Origin: Batrachochytrium dendrobatidis JAM81
Taxonomy: Eukaryota; Chytridiomycota; Chytridiomycetes; Rhizophydiales
Assembly (NCBI RefSeq): GCF_000203795.2
Contig: NW_006281109.1
Location: 382,001 to 446,000 of the forward strand
Direction: 5' to 3'
Length of the DNA: 64,000 nt
Shown: positions 1 to 10,182 of the stretch, in pieces
Layout of the letters: the number at the start of each line of letters is the position of its first letter
Position numbering within the stretch: the first letter of the stretch is position 1
Notes under the pieces: generated by a model
Database searches by the model: none
What the model was told of the DNA's origin: nothing
The model's input: the letters and a program-made list of their open reading frames with translations, nothing else
Program-made: the position numbers and the translations under genes

Positions 1-193
1 CGCTGATATCGCTGGCTTTAAACATGATTTGAGGGAAAACGTGATCTGAAGGCATGATTTCTTCCATAGGATTCAAGGCACGACCTTCAGTACCATAGCT
101 TCGTACTAGAATTAGATTTAAAGGATTAGAACGAGTAGAGAGAGACAAAGCTAGTAACAGATAAGAGACTCTAAAGACTGGTTTATACACCAT
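1..193 (-). CDS. 5' end of an unidentified gene, cut by the window edge
   Basis: Reading the minus strand from an ATG at 193 gives an uninterrupted frame of about 64 codons to the window edge. It begins MVYKPVFRVSYLLLALSLS, a hydrophobic, slightly basic N-terminus that would suit a signal anchor or mitochondrial presequence, and later reads GTEGRALNPMEEIMPSDHVF. The rest of the protein is outside the window and I do not recognise the family. The frame could also be one exon that ends before the edge. A perfect 37-nt hairpin lies only about 25 bp upstream of the ATG. The open frame and hydrophobic start are what I see; that this is a real gene is inference. Confidence 0.45.
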   Translation of the reverse strand, partial: MVYKPVFRVSYLLLALSLSTRSNPLNLILVRSYGTEGRALNPMEEIMPSDHVFPQIMFKASDIS

Positions 194-216
194 GCCAGTA
201 GATAGTAAGAATGGAT

Positions 217-253
217 ATTACACTTTGGTCTTGTCAAAAGACCAAAGTGTAAT
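217..253. repeat. Perfect inverted repeat, 16-bp arms, 5-nt loop
   Basis: The left arm attacactttggtctt (217-232) and the right arm aagaccaaagtgtaat (238-253) are exact reverse complements around the loop gtcaa. The repeat lies about 25 bp upstream of the minus-strand ATG at 193, so it may be in that gene's leader or promoter. Confidence 0.9.
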
Positions 254-352
254 GTATGACCAGATACGGAGATTCCAGTGTAGTTTGATAGACAAGCAGA
301 TGGATTCGGTTAAGATGATAACATTAAACTGCATTACTCTTAGCAAAAGAGT

Positions 353-380
353 TACTGACTGGTCCTTGGACCAGTCAGTA
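353..380. repeat. Perfect inverted repeat, 13-bp arms, 2-nt loop
   Basis: tactgactggtcc (353-365) and ggaccagtcagta (368-380) are exact reverse complements around TT. This is the second hairpin in the 194-810 spacer. I see no gene in the rest of that spacer. Confidence 0.9.
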
Positions 381-810
381 GAATACGTTTACAAGGACGA
401 CTCAATCAGATCATCCAACACCATTCTTTAGAAATGATGTTTTTTCAAGACAGCAAGTCATCAGAGACAACGGTTGAGTCCTGCCAGGGATGTCTAGCAC
501 TAACAACGACTTGGTTCATTACCTTGCTCTAAAGAAACTGCTCCTTCTTGAGGATTGATGCTCAAAAGTGTGCCAACAAAACGAATGTTGGACTTTGATG
601 TTAGACTGATCAAGGCTCCCAATAGGGGCAAACCATTACTATCCATACTAAATTGGTAGAGTTGATAAAGTGATTGTTAAACTGAATTCTTTGAGGAAAG
701 TTTCAACTCACAAACTCGTCTTCAAATCCCAATTTATTAAGCACTTGTGCCAGATGGTCGATATTCTTCATTTATTTACGTGGTTTCTGAATAAAAAACA
801 TCCAAAAATG

Positions 811-3245
811 TCAGGATGTCGAAAAAAATGTATTAAAATAGTCCTGGTCAAGTTCGTTGTGGTTCGTAGTTTGTTCATCAGAATGCATGCTGGATTTATC
901 AGTTAATGGCAACTCAATCAACTCATCAAACTGGTCAAATTCGGGAATAGTGTTGGTGTTAATCTGGTTGAGATGTTCTTCCTTTGGTTGTTGCCACCGA
1001 TTGATATCATTCGAAGATAGGGCATTACCAAGCAGGTCTGTGCCTTGCACTGGCAAAGGCCAGGTTGGATGCATTGGTCTGGATCCATCAAGTGATGACT
1101 GGCCGCTTATGGTAGATGATGCTGAAACCATCGGATCTGGTTGTTGCTTCATCAGTTCCATAAGCGGATCGTGTTCGTCATGACTACCTCCTAAAGTTGG
1201 ATCGTTTCTTGAAATCAAATCTGACATGTTCCAATCCCCAAGATGTGTTTGTCCTTGCTGTAGTCCTGCCACTGCCGATGCAATATCATATACACGATCC
1301 TGCAGCATGTCAATATCTTCAGATACTTCTTGTGCCGAGTTATTTACTGTCGCCATGCGATCCGATGATTTTTCAAGTTGATTTAATAACTGGGGTGTAC
1401 CTGTTAGGTTGCCAGCACCCTCCGTCAATCCAAATAGCGATGATGCCAAAAAGTCTGGGTTTTGCAAAAGGTTGATTGTTGATGGAATATCGTTGTTTAA
1501 ATCTATACCAATTATATAAGCAACACATCAAAAGTCATTAAACTGCAGATCCTTAATAGTTAATCATTAAAATCGACTTACCAACATGTTGAGTAGTTGC
1601 CATGGTGGAAAGTTTGTCATTTGAAAATGTGGAAATAGACGGTACAAACGCTGTTTCTATATTGGGTACTGGAATAGGACCAGCATTACCACCCATCAAA
1701 TTACTAAAGTATACGTTATTGGTCATATCGTTAAAATTTTGAAATGCTGCACCGTTGGAATTTTTCTGATTGGAAGTATTCACTCTAGAATCTGGACTAT
1801 TATTCAATGGCACATCTGGAAGTTCAATCCGCCTACGCTTTTGAGTCGTCACATCAGGTTTTTTGTTGGAAGAAAACACGGAAGCCAAAAACCTCAATAT
1901 TTTGTCAATAGTTTCCTGTTGCTTGGTATAGCGCTCCCGCAATTGAATCGATTCGTTCCAGAGGGTTTCGTTTTCACTTTGAAACTTTTGAATCTCTGCA
2001 CTGATGGTAAACTGATGCCGTTTAATGGCTGAAATTTCATGAATAACAGTGTTCATATCTAGAGTGCCGTCTTTTACCAGTTCGTCCGATTGAGTGTTGG
2101 TACGACGAACAGCAAAACAAAGAAGATCTGGTCGATTTTTTTGAAAGTTTTTGTTTGAAAACTCCAGAATCTCTTTCTGTGTGCTAGCCAGTAATGATCC
2201 ATGCTCAATGCTCGGTACTTTGTGAAACCCATACATGTTCAATTGTCGATTGAAGCTGGTAAAATTGTTGTGTTTGAAAAATCTGGGAAGCACCACTTTG
2301 GAAAATGATAGTGGATTGGATACTATTACCACGCAAGCAAAGAGACAGGATAGTATTGGACAACAGTAGTTTGTAAATCAGCAAGTTAAAACCAGTGTGA
2401 TAGATATCAAGTGATTCAAAATCGAATTACCTAAAAAGGATGTACCGTCCTCATTCCACTGAATATGCTCGTCTGTTGAGGGGTCACTCACCATGCTACC
2501 ATTTGAGTAAAAATAGATTAGCATCAATACTTTGAATCAGTAATACACGGCATAGAATGGATCACTAATCTAATGCCACACACTTGTAAAGCTTGTTGAG
2601 GAATGCAGGAATAATTCTATTAGGCGCAGGCAATCCTCTCCGTTGTGCACTTCCAGGCTTTGCAGTTGCAGCGGCAACAGTATTGGAAGTAGACGAAGCC
2701 GATGCATCAACAGGGGTAGTAGAACTGCCAGAACCTTCTAAAATAGTAGAGTCGAACGGCAATGGAAGAGTACCGGCCGTATTCATCAGCGGCATAAATG
2801 AATGGTTCGCGGAAATAAGAGATTTAAGCGGTTCAGTGATTATAGGTAGACTGGGTTTTTGTTGTAACAAAACGTTTGATTCTGCTTTAAAAACAGCATC
2901 GGATAACGATCCCAATGATTCTGTGCTATCATCAGCATGTATGGCTTTGGATGATGTTTTTGTGTGAGCTTTGGGCGGACTTTCCTTTTTAAATGATGTT
3001 TCGGGCGAAGAGGCAGCAGGAAGTGTGGATAAAGCAGAAGCCTTTGCAGACAATGATGATCGTTTATCTTTCAACTGGTCTTTCTTTTTTGAAGCAGTCC
3101 CAGCAGTGGTAGATTGGGATCCCCGCAGAGTCGCATCATGAGTTGAACTGCGCCTGTTTAGAATGCAAGTCAGAAGGTCTGTCATTCAAAAACAACCATC
3201 ATATAGAGTGTCTTACGTTTGTTTCCCTTGTTTTTCAGAAGACAT
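811..3245 (-). CDS. HSF1: Heat shock transcription factor (HSF family)
   Basis: Trimeric transcription factor that binds heat-shock elements (nGAAn arrays) in the nucleus. The start is an ATG at 3245: MSSEKQGKQ followed by a GTAAGA intron into an exon ending IPAFLNKLY. Joining AA|GTGTGT to the acceptor at about 2491 gives NMVSDPSTDEHIQWNEDGTS, and the next exon supplies FSKVVLPRFFKHNNFTSFNR and QLNMYGFHKV. That is a complete winged-helix HSF DNA-binding domain. A heptad-rich stretch after the domain (around 1900-2050) fits the HR-A/B trimerisation coiled coil. The last intron (GTAAGT at about 1580) joins HV|DLNND to the C-terminal acidic tail ending DYFNTFFSTS. A Ser/Thr/Ala-rich extension of about 190 residues precedes the DNA-binding domain, as in yeast Hsf1. 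The gene starts only 115 bp from the FAN1 stop codon. Confidence 0.93.
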
Positions 3246-3360
3246 GTTCAATATATAAATAGCTTGTTTGGTGAGTAGATACAGATATCAACTGCCAGAA
3301 GAGTCACTGCCAAAATAAGAAAAAAGTGTCAAGTTACACTCCCGTATCACGTGGCATTCT

Positions 3361-6167
3361 TTATTCAGTCACGAATTCACTGCCGTCTAAATCTTGTTTT
3401 CGTACTTTCACTTGAAACGTTTCTGTGTTGATGCCAAAAGACAAGAGTGACTCAAGCCATACTTTCTGTCTGTCTGACAATCGATCTCCTTCTCCCTGAT
3501 CATCACGATATATAGTATCAATCTACTGTCTTAACCCTGTTCAAATTGGTGTCAATCGCTTACTTTGACCTCGACTAGCTTAAATTCTCGTTCTGCTGAT
3601 TTCCATAAACACAGATCGGGAACTCCTCCACGATGAGCCCAGTATGTTTTAGCATATAATAAACATATATGAGCTAGTCCTGATCCTCCTATGCACTGTC
3701 AACCCAGTAAGAAACTACTACTCGTTCAATTACACTCGTGAAAATCAAATCTTACTTGGGCAATCTCAACAAGAGTATCACAATCAAATCGTTTCCAGTT
3801 CACACCTATCAAATGTTATCAATATACTGTCTACATATCATAGATTAAAGCTTTGATGATAAAACATTTACTTGCCTACACATTGGGTGTTGCGTGGCTG
3901 TTCTTTGTCAACCACTTGTCTGATAATCAAAGGAAATTCCCCGCTTTTAATCGCTTGTATTCGGGTTTCTATCGATTCCTGGCGAGCAGTAAAAAAATAC
4001 TCAGTGTACAGATCTAATGGTGCGGCTATATGTAAAAACAAAACTCGGTAATGTTAGTCATTGTCTAATAGGTTGATCCAATCAAAATAAAATCAACTCA
4101 TATCTAAAATACTTGCACTGAAACGGCGAATTAAAAACAGCAGGTATACTATCGTCAAACAAAATATCCCAAAACAAAATTCCAAAAATAGTAGTAATAA
4201 TACTATTTTCTGCGTGGATTCCTTTCCATCCTTGCTTTGCATAGTGTTGAAGAACCAACTCTTCAACGTGCATTGGCGTGTGGTTTTCATCTAAATATAT
4301 TGCCTTTCCTCCCGTTTCATTTGAAAGTTTATATGCTAAAGATTATCTCGTGTGAGAAATAAAAATCTGGCCAGATTTCAACGGCATTCTGTATACTTAC
4401 CACTCATTCTGGATGACGGTACCGCACGTAAACTATCAATATTCCATAACGCAGGAATTCCTGCTTGCTTGCTGCCAGAAATTCTACAAAGTCGACGTAA
4501 AATACTTGATCGATGGGCTAGGTCATAGTTGGGTGTCAGCTATGTTGGTATATTCAACAAAATCATGTCCATTAAAATACCTGTCTGTACAAAGGTATCT
4601 GATAGTGCTTCTATACACTTGATCTTGCATGATTTTTTATTTACATGCCGTTCAAGAAGTTTGACAAGTTCATCGTACCACGAACCTCGCCGTCCTAAAT
4701 ATAAAAGCCTAAATACATTGGCACAATCGATTCATAGTTTCATTCATCATATCACTTACTTTGATACAAAATTCTTTGGCTTAATAGTCCATCTAGTACT
4801 TGAATAGCATCATGTGGTTTTTTGAGCTGGATTAAAATTGATGCATAGCTTGCCACGATTCGTGTAAGAACTGCCGCTGTGAACAGAAACATATGCGTGT
4901 AATCATGAAAATAAAGTCAACAGACCAAACGATTCAACTTTTAGATTGATATACAAAACTCAATCATTGACAAACGTAACTTGCCATGTGTAAATACCAT
5001 AAACCAGGGAATCCCGGTAACATGGCTTGGATGTTCTGCAATAATTAGCAACCACAAATCAAACAAAATCGCAGCCTTGTTGCAAAACTCAACAAGCTGA
5101 CTTTCAGCCGGTTTATCTGCAATCAACTCGGCCATTTCATGCTCCACTTTTAAACTTGTAAAATACAGTTCAAACTCGGCTTTATCAGACCACACCAGCG
5201 ATGTTCGATGCACAGTGTATTGAGCAAACGATTTTTTGCTTTCATTTGAAGCAGATAGATTGCATAAAATGGAATTGGTAAGAAAGCTGTCATGTTTTGG
5301 CCACATGGTTGTTCGATTGTAAATGACAAAAAGTCTGTAAAATGCACTACGAGCCAACTCTGTTACTTTTAACAAAGGCCCGACAATTTCTTGAATCAAC
5401 TTGATCAACCTCTCATGAGCTTTTTCCAAAGTAGAAATCCGTCCTAGCTTAGTAAACGTGTCTAAATTCAGTTGATTATTCACAGTGGCTAAGAATGATT
5501 CGCGTAATACAGCGAGCTTCTTTCCAGATGTCGCTACTCTATGGTGTTTAGCCAAATCCACCAGCTGATCCTTTTTAAGCAGATCGACCCATTCTTCTAG
5601 TGTGCTGGGTCCATCAAGTACAATATAGTCTGCATTTACGAGTTCAGCCAAGATCTGATTGATATCTTCGTCTTCATGTAACTTGATCTTGTTAATGTAA
5701 ACGTACTTGCGAGTTCGTCTATTCAACAATCGAAACATTACAATTTGCGATCCCTCTGATAATCTGTCAAACCATCTCAAAACAGACATGTGTTGATCAT
5801 CAAGCAAATGGCTTTCTTCTGGCAGGACATTGCTGATCATATGCTGCAGTTGTTCAGAATAAGAACGCTGGGATATAGTTGTCAAGTCGTCCATATCTTC
5901 CTCTATGCTCTCTTCATAAACACCATACACTGAACCATCCTGTATGCTATTTGAATATTCTGGTGTAAAGTCTGATGTTGGCTCTACTGTCAGTTCTAAT
6001 TGGGATGGTGGTAGTGTGTTGATCTGGTCATCAATACTTTTGAATCTTTGTATATCGGCAGATGGAAGAACCAAAGTGTTTTCAAAACTGAGTCTGGCTT
6101 GTGCTAATCGCTTAGACTGGCTAGCTTCTTGTGATGGAGAGTCATTGCAACTCGCTTGTCGTTTCAT
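3361..6167 (-). CDS. FAN1: FAN1-type structure-specific nuclease (VRR-NUC)
   Basis: Fanconi-associated nuclease 1 family: a 5' flap endonuclease/exonuclease acting in DNA interstrand crosslink repair. The long first exon (4941-6167) starts MKRQASCNDS and contains LRWFDRLSEGSQIVMFRLLN, typical of the FAN1 N-terminal region. A SAP-like segment follows (LVDLAKHHRVATSGKKLAVL). Several short exons then lead to the C-terminal VRR-NUC domain. RGGVPDLCLWK and FKLVEVK (about 3565-3635) give the PD...ExK nuclease residues, and GEGDRLSDRQKVWLESLL (about 3450) the downstream helix; the stop codon is at 3361. I see no UBZ zinc finger at the N-terminus, so ubiquitin-FANCD2 recruitment may be absent. It is divergent from AK7 across a 673-bp spacer. 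Exon limits between 3640 and 4900 were not all resolved. Confidence 0.9.
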
Positions 6168-6257
6168 GAAAATATAAACCTAGAAATCGGAAAGAAATCG
6201 TACCAGCATCCAGTTGCAACATGACAATTATTTGGCATAGTTGAAGAGTATATCTTG

Positions 6258-6345
6258 CAGTCGCATTCACGTAGAATGGAGCAATCAAAGTGCATGATAA
6301 ACAGACAATCTCATGAAATGATTGATGCCAGTTTACTAGACAACA
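6258..6345 (-). repeat. Terminal fragment of the TATTCACGTAAAATGGAA element family
   Basis: The motif gcattcacgtagaatgga at about 6263 is followed by caatctcatgaaatgattg. The latter is the reverse complement of the sub-terminal tract of the copy at 46846-47282 (caatcatttcatgagattg). This is therefore one end of an element in reverse orientation, about 90 bp upstream of the FAN1 ATG in the FAN1/AK7 spacer. I could not find the other end before AK7, and the remaining 6346-6840 shows nothing else I can name. Confidence 0.6.
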
Positions 6346-6840
6346 CTGTTATCTAAGCTTCTTGTTAAAGCTACCCATTCAGACTAAACATGGTTTACCA
6401 ATTTTCAACAGCAGTGTCGCGAGGTAGATCTTCATTATACTGCCTCATATTGTCTATTCTTATGGCTAAGACAGCCACGTTAACACAATAGATTTGATTT
6501 CAGAGCCATTTCAAACACAGGAATTGAAGACATCTAGTGAACAAGCAATCAATTTCTAGTAGGAAACGGCAAATATTTAATCATTCTACATCTCAAAGCA
6601 AAATAAAGTCAATGCAAGATAAATACATGGTGTTTAACTTTGTGTGAATCCAGCTATATTTATTGAATATCATTTGAATTTTTCAATCTTGCTAGATTTA
6701 TCCAATTCTATTGTAATTTCAGGTAAATTCGCTTACTCAGCAACTGTTGATAGTCTAAACTGACCTGCAGCGCACAAGCTAACATCTAGTCTACTCTCTC
6801 AACAGACAGCTTTGAATTCAACCACACCAAGTTTTGCTAA

Positions 6841-9800
6841 ATGGTCAAGGTATTCATATCCAATGTTGACACACCCCTTGGCCACAACCTCTCGCGACTG
6901 CTGGCCAACACTGTTATTGGGTCGCGTCGAGAAGACGAGAACGAAGAGGAGGAGGAGGATGCACAGACCACTGCTGTTGCTGCAGGCAAAAACCCTGCTT
7001 CTGAAAATCTAGATGCTTCACTTGAAGGCTTTGACAAAACTAAACCAGACGATAAGCTGGTCAAAGAAACCTACTTGATTGTTGGTACAATGCAAAGAAA
7101 ACCAGATCTGTCTGAAGTGTTAAACAACCCACAACTTGCACTCTCTGCCCTATCTTGTCCTGGTAAGATGATTGAAAGTGGGGATAAAAAAAAGGATGCA
7201 GCTCGACGTGAAGCAATTGAGAAAATGTCCATGCTGGGGCAAAAGCCTAAATGGGTCAAGGATATAGTGAATGTGAGTTTAAAACGGCATATTTTGCAGA
7301 TGATGGACAACCAAATCAATGAATTCAACTCATGTCATGGTTTGATAGAATACCGCTCGCGACCAACTCTTACAGACTTTGCTTGCGTCTGATGTTATCA
7401 TCTATGACATGACTAGCAATCTTGATGAAACTGCATGGGCAATTGAAGGTAAAGTATTGCACCTGTGCTTTTATAAATATGTAGTATATTTGATATTTTC
7501 AATCGGTCTACTACCTGAGCTTAAAAAGCGTATATTCAATTACCAGACTCTAATTCTGATTTAAAACAACTCCTGCAATATAGCTCTATCTGAAAAGGCA
7601 GATACGTTTGATAAGCCAAAGACATTTATAGCAGTATCATCCATAATGACATGGGCTCGTACAAAGGTTGAATCAGATGATGGCGACGGTTCAATTGCTG
7701 AAGATGAATTTCGTCGTCGCAAGGCACATCCAAACTGGAAAAACCATCTTGCACTTGAAAAAAATATCATCAAATACGGGAAAAAGACAAATCTCAAAAC
7801 CTATGTTGTTGCTGCCGGTTTAATTTATCATGCTGGAGACAGTATATTTCACTCGCTGTTCAAGGTAAAGTGCACATATTGTTTTACCCAAGACTAATCA
7901 GTGCAGATAGCAAACGTCGCGTGAAAATGCAACTTTGGCTAACCTAAAACATGTTCATTTTCAATTCCAATTGATTATAAAACTGACATAATGTATTCAC
8001 TAGGCTGCGTGGCACAATGAGCCTGAACTCCACTGTTACGGCGACGGTTCCAATCATATCCCAACAGTCCATCTTGATGATTTAATTAGTATCATTGTCG
8101 AACTCATCGAGACCGCTCCGGAAAACAAATACCTTGTCGCAGTGGATGAAAGCAAAAACACTCTGTATGAAATTATTAAAGCCATTAGTGAATTTCTTGG
8201 CACTGGAGCAGTCAAAAAGCTTGCCAAGGAGGATGCATTTCTTGACAAATCGCTTTCTCAGGCTGATTATGATATGCTTACTGTGGATTTAAAACTAGAT
8301 CCTAGTCATACAAAAGAAATGTCAGTTGAATGGAAATATGAGGTATGTAAATATTGGGAATTGAATCCATTCACTGTTTGGAGTTGCTCGAGTCATGATT
8401 CAAGAATGCAAATGTTTGATACTTGCCATGTTTTGAATTCTGTTATAGAGTGGATTTGTTGAAGCTATTTCCATGATAGTTCAAGAATTTAAGGATGCTC
8501 GTGGAATGTGGCCGCTCAAAGCTGTTATTCATGGTCCGCCAGCATCAGGTAAAACCACACTAACACAAAAGATAGCCAATCATTACAAAATTCATTCCGT
8601 CGAAGTGGATCAAGTAGTTCAAGAAGCCATGAATAGACTTGTAAGTCTATTGATTTATTCTGTCAAGCTTTTACACCTTTTATTTTTTAATTCAACCTGA
8701 TTTCGGTTCAAATGGTCTTTTAGGAACGACGCGTTGCTGGCGAGTTGAATGAAGAGGATCAGGAGGATGATATTGATGCAGGAAAAGAATTACTGAATGA
8801 AATCAAAGAGGCCACAAAAAACAATAATGGAAAATGCCCAACAAGTCATGTCATCAATTTTGTCAAAGAATACCTTCGCTCAATGAAGTGCCGAAATCAA
8901 GGGTATATTTTAGATGGATTCCCCACTACTACTGAGGAAGCCAAAATACTTTTTGAAGGTGTGGTTGATGAATCAATTATTTATCTATATTGGATGTCGA
9001 ATTGAGAAACGCTATATTGACGCTTCTGCATGCTATTTATCAATTCGGATAGCGAGTGATGAGGATTCCAAAGATGACAAGACATTACTGACAGATGACC
9101 CAGTTTTCCCAGAGTTTGTGTTTTCTCTTGAAGCGTCTGATGCATTTTTAAAGCAGCGTATTATGAAATTACCGGAAGCATCTATTTCTGGTACAAGAAA
9201 CTCGGAAGAAGGTAATTTCAGGTGGCTTGTTTTGGAAGCAAAATGAGTACCATATCTCGGCACCGACAGTACCGAGCTCGATTGCTGACATATGCTTGCT
9301 TTTACAATAGCATTGACAAAACGGCTTGAAGAGTACCGTAAAGTCAATACAGACGAAACTACAGTATTGAATTACTTTGACGAGCAGGAAGTTCATCCCA
9401 CCATAATTGATGTTGAAAAAATGGAACTGAACGAGACAATAGAGATGATCACTAAAGTCATGGGTGGAGCTCGCAACTATGGGCCAAGTGTGGAAGAAAT
9501 TAGCGCAGAAAGATTTCAAATGGAGGCCGCCAAGGTATACCATATATAATTTCAAGACTGGATACCAGATTTGCTGTAAAAAGTGTTTGGATCTGCCTGT
9601 GTTGCTTATTTGATTCCTTTTTAAATCTAGGCCAAGTCGGAAGCACTTGCTGCCGAGGAACGTTCTGCTCGCGAAAAGGAAGAGTCAGAGAGGCATGCAA
9701 AAGCCAAGCTGGAATGGGTGAGTCTCATAAATGCTAGATTCAAATCATCTTGAATAAAAACTGACATGTTTACTTTTAGAATATGAGACTTGAAGAAGTC

Positions 9801-10133
9801 CGTAAACAGGAAAAAGAGGTTCTTGAAGCACAGTCCTTGCCGCTTCGCAACTACCTTATGAAGTACATTATGCCCACTCTCACGGCTGGTTTGATCGAGA
9901 TTGCAAAAATCCGTCCAGACGATCCCGTTGACAGTCTTGCCGAGTTTTTGTTCAAGGTAAATTTCCACAAGAAATGCATGTTTGAAAAAGTATATTTCAA
10001 GAAAACCCACAACCCAAATTATTTGACTCTAATGCAAAATGTAAATGGGCAATTGACTTGTATAGCACAATCCTGGAAATACAGTTTAATCCAAAAAATA
10101 ACTTCAAAAATTGGCAAGATCCAATCTAATTAA
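6841..10133 (+). CDS. AK7: Adenylate kinase 7 (ciliary/flagellar AK7)
   Basis: AK7 is a cilium/flagellum-associated nucleoside monophosphate kinase. The start [20 protein letters not shown] opens an N-terminal Rossmann-like, SDR-type domain. It continues through introns with [58 protein letters not shown] and [16 protein letters not shown]. The kinase domain carries the P-loop GPPASGKTT (about 8540) and the LID-side [11 protein letters not shown]. Hand-checked joins include E|ASDEDS across 8961-9051 and [11 protein letters not shown] near 9310. A charged helix ([19 protein letters not shown]) is followed by a Dpy-30-type motif, [20 protein letters not shown]...[11 protein letters not shown], near 9840-9955. 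The stop codon is at 10131. The last segment may contain a 45-nt intron (9957-10001) or be read through, with the same stop either way. The 3' end faces SAS-6 with only 49 bp between. Confidence 0.93.
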
Positions 10134-10182
10134 TAAAATTGTCAAGCCATTCTGTATTTCGGAAACCTAGAAAGTGTAAAAA

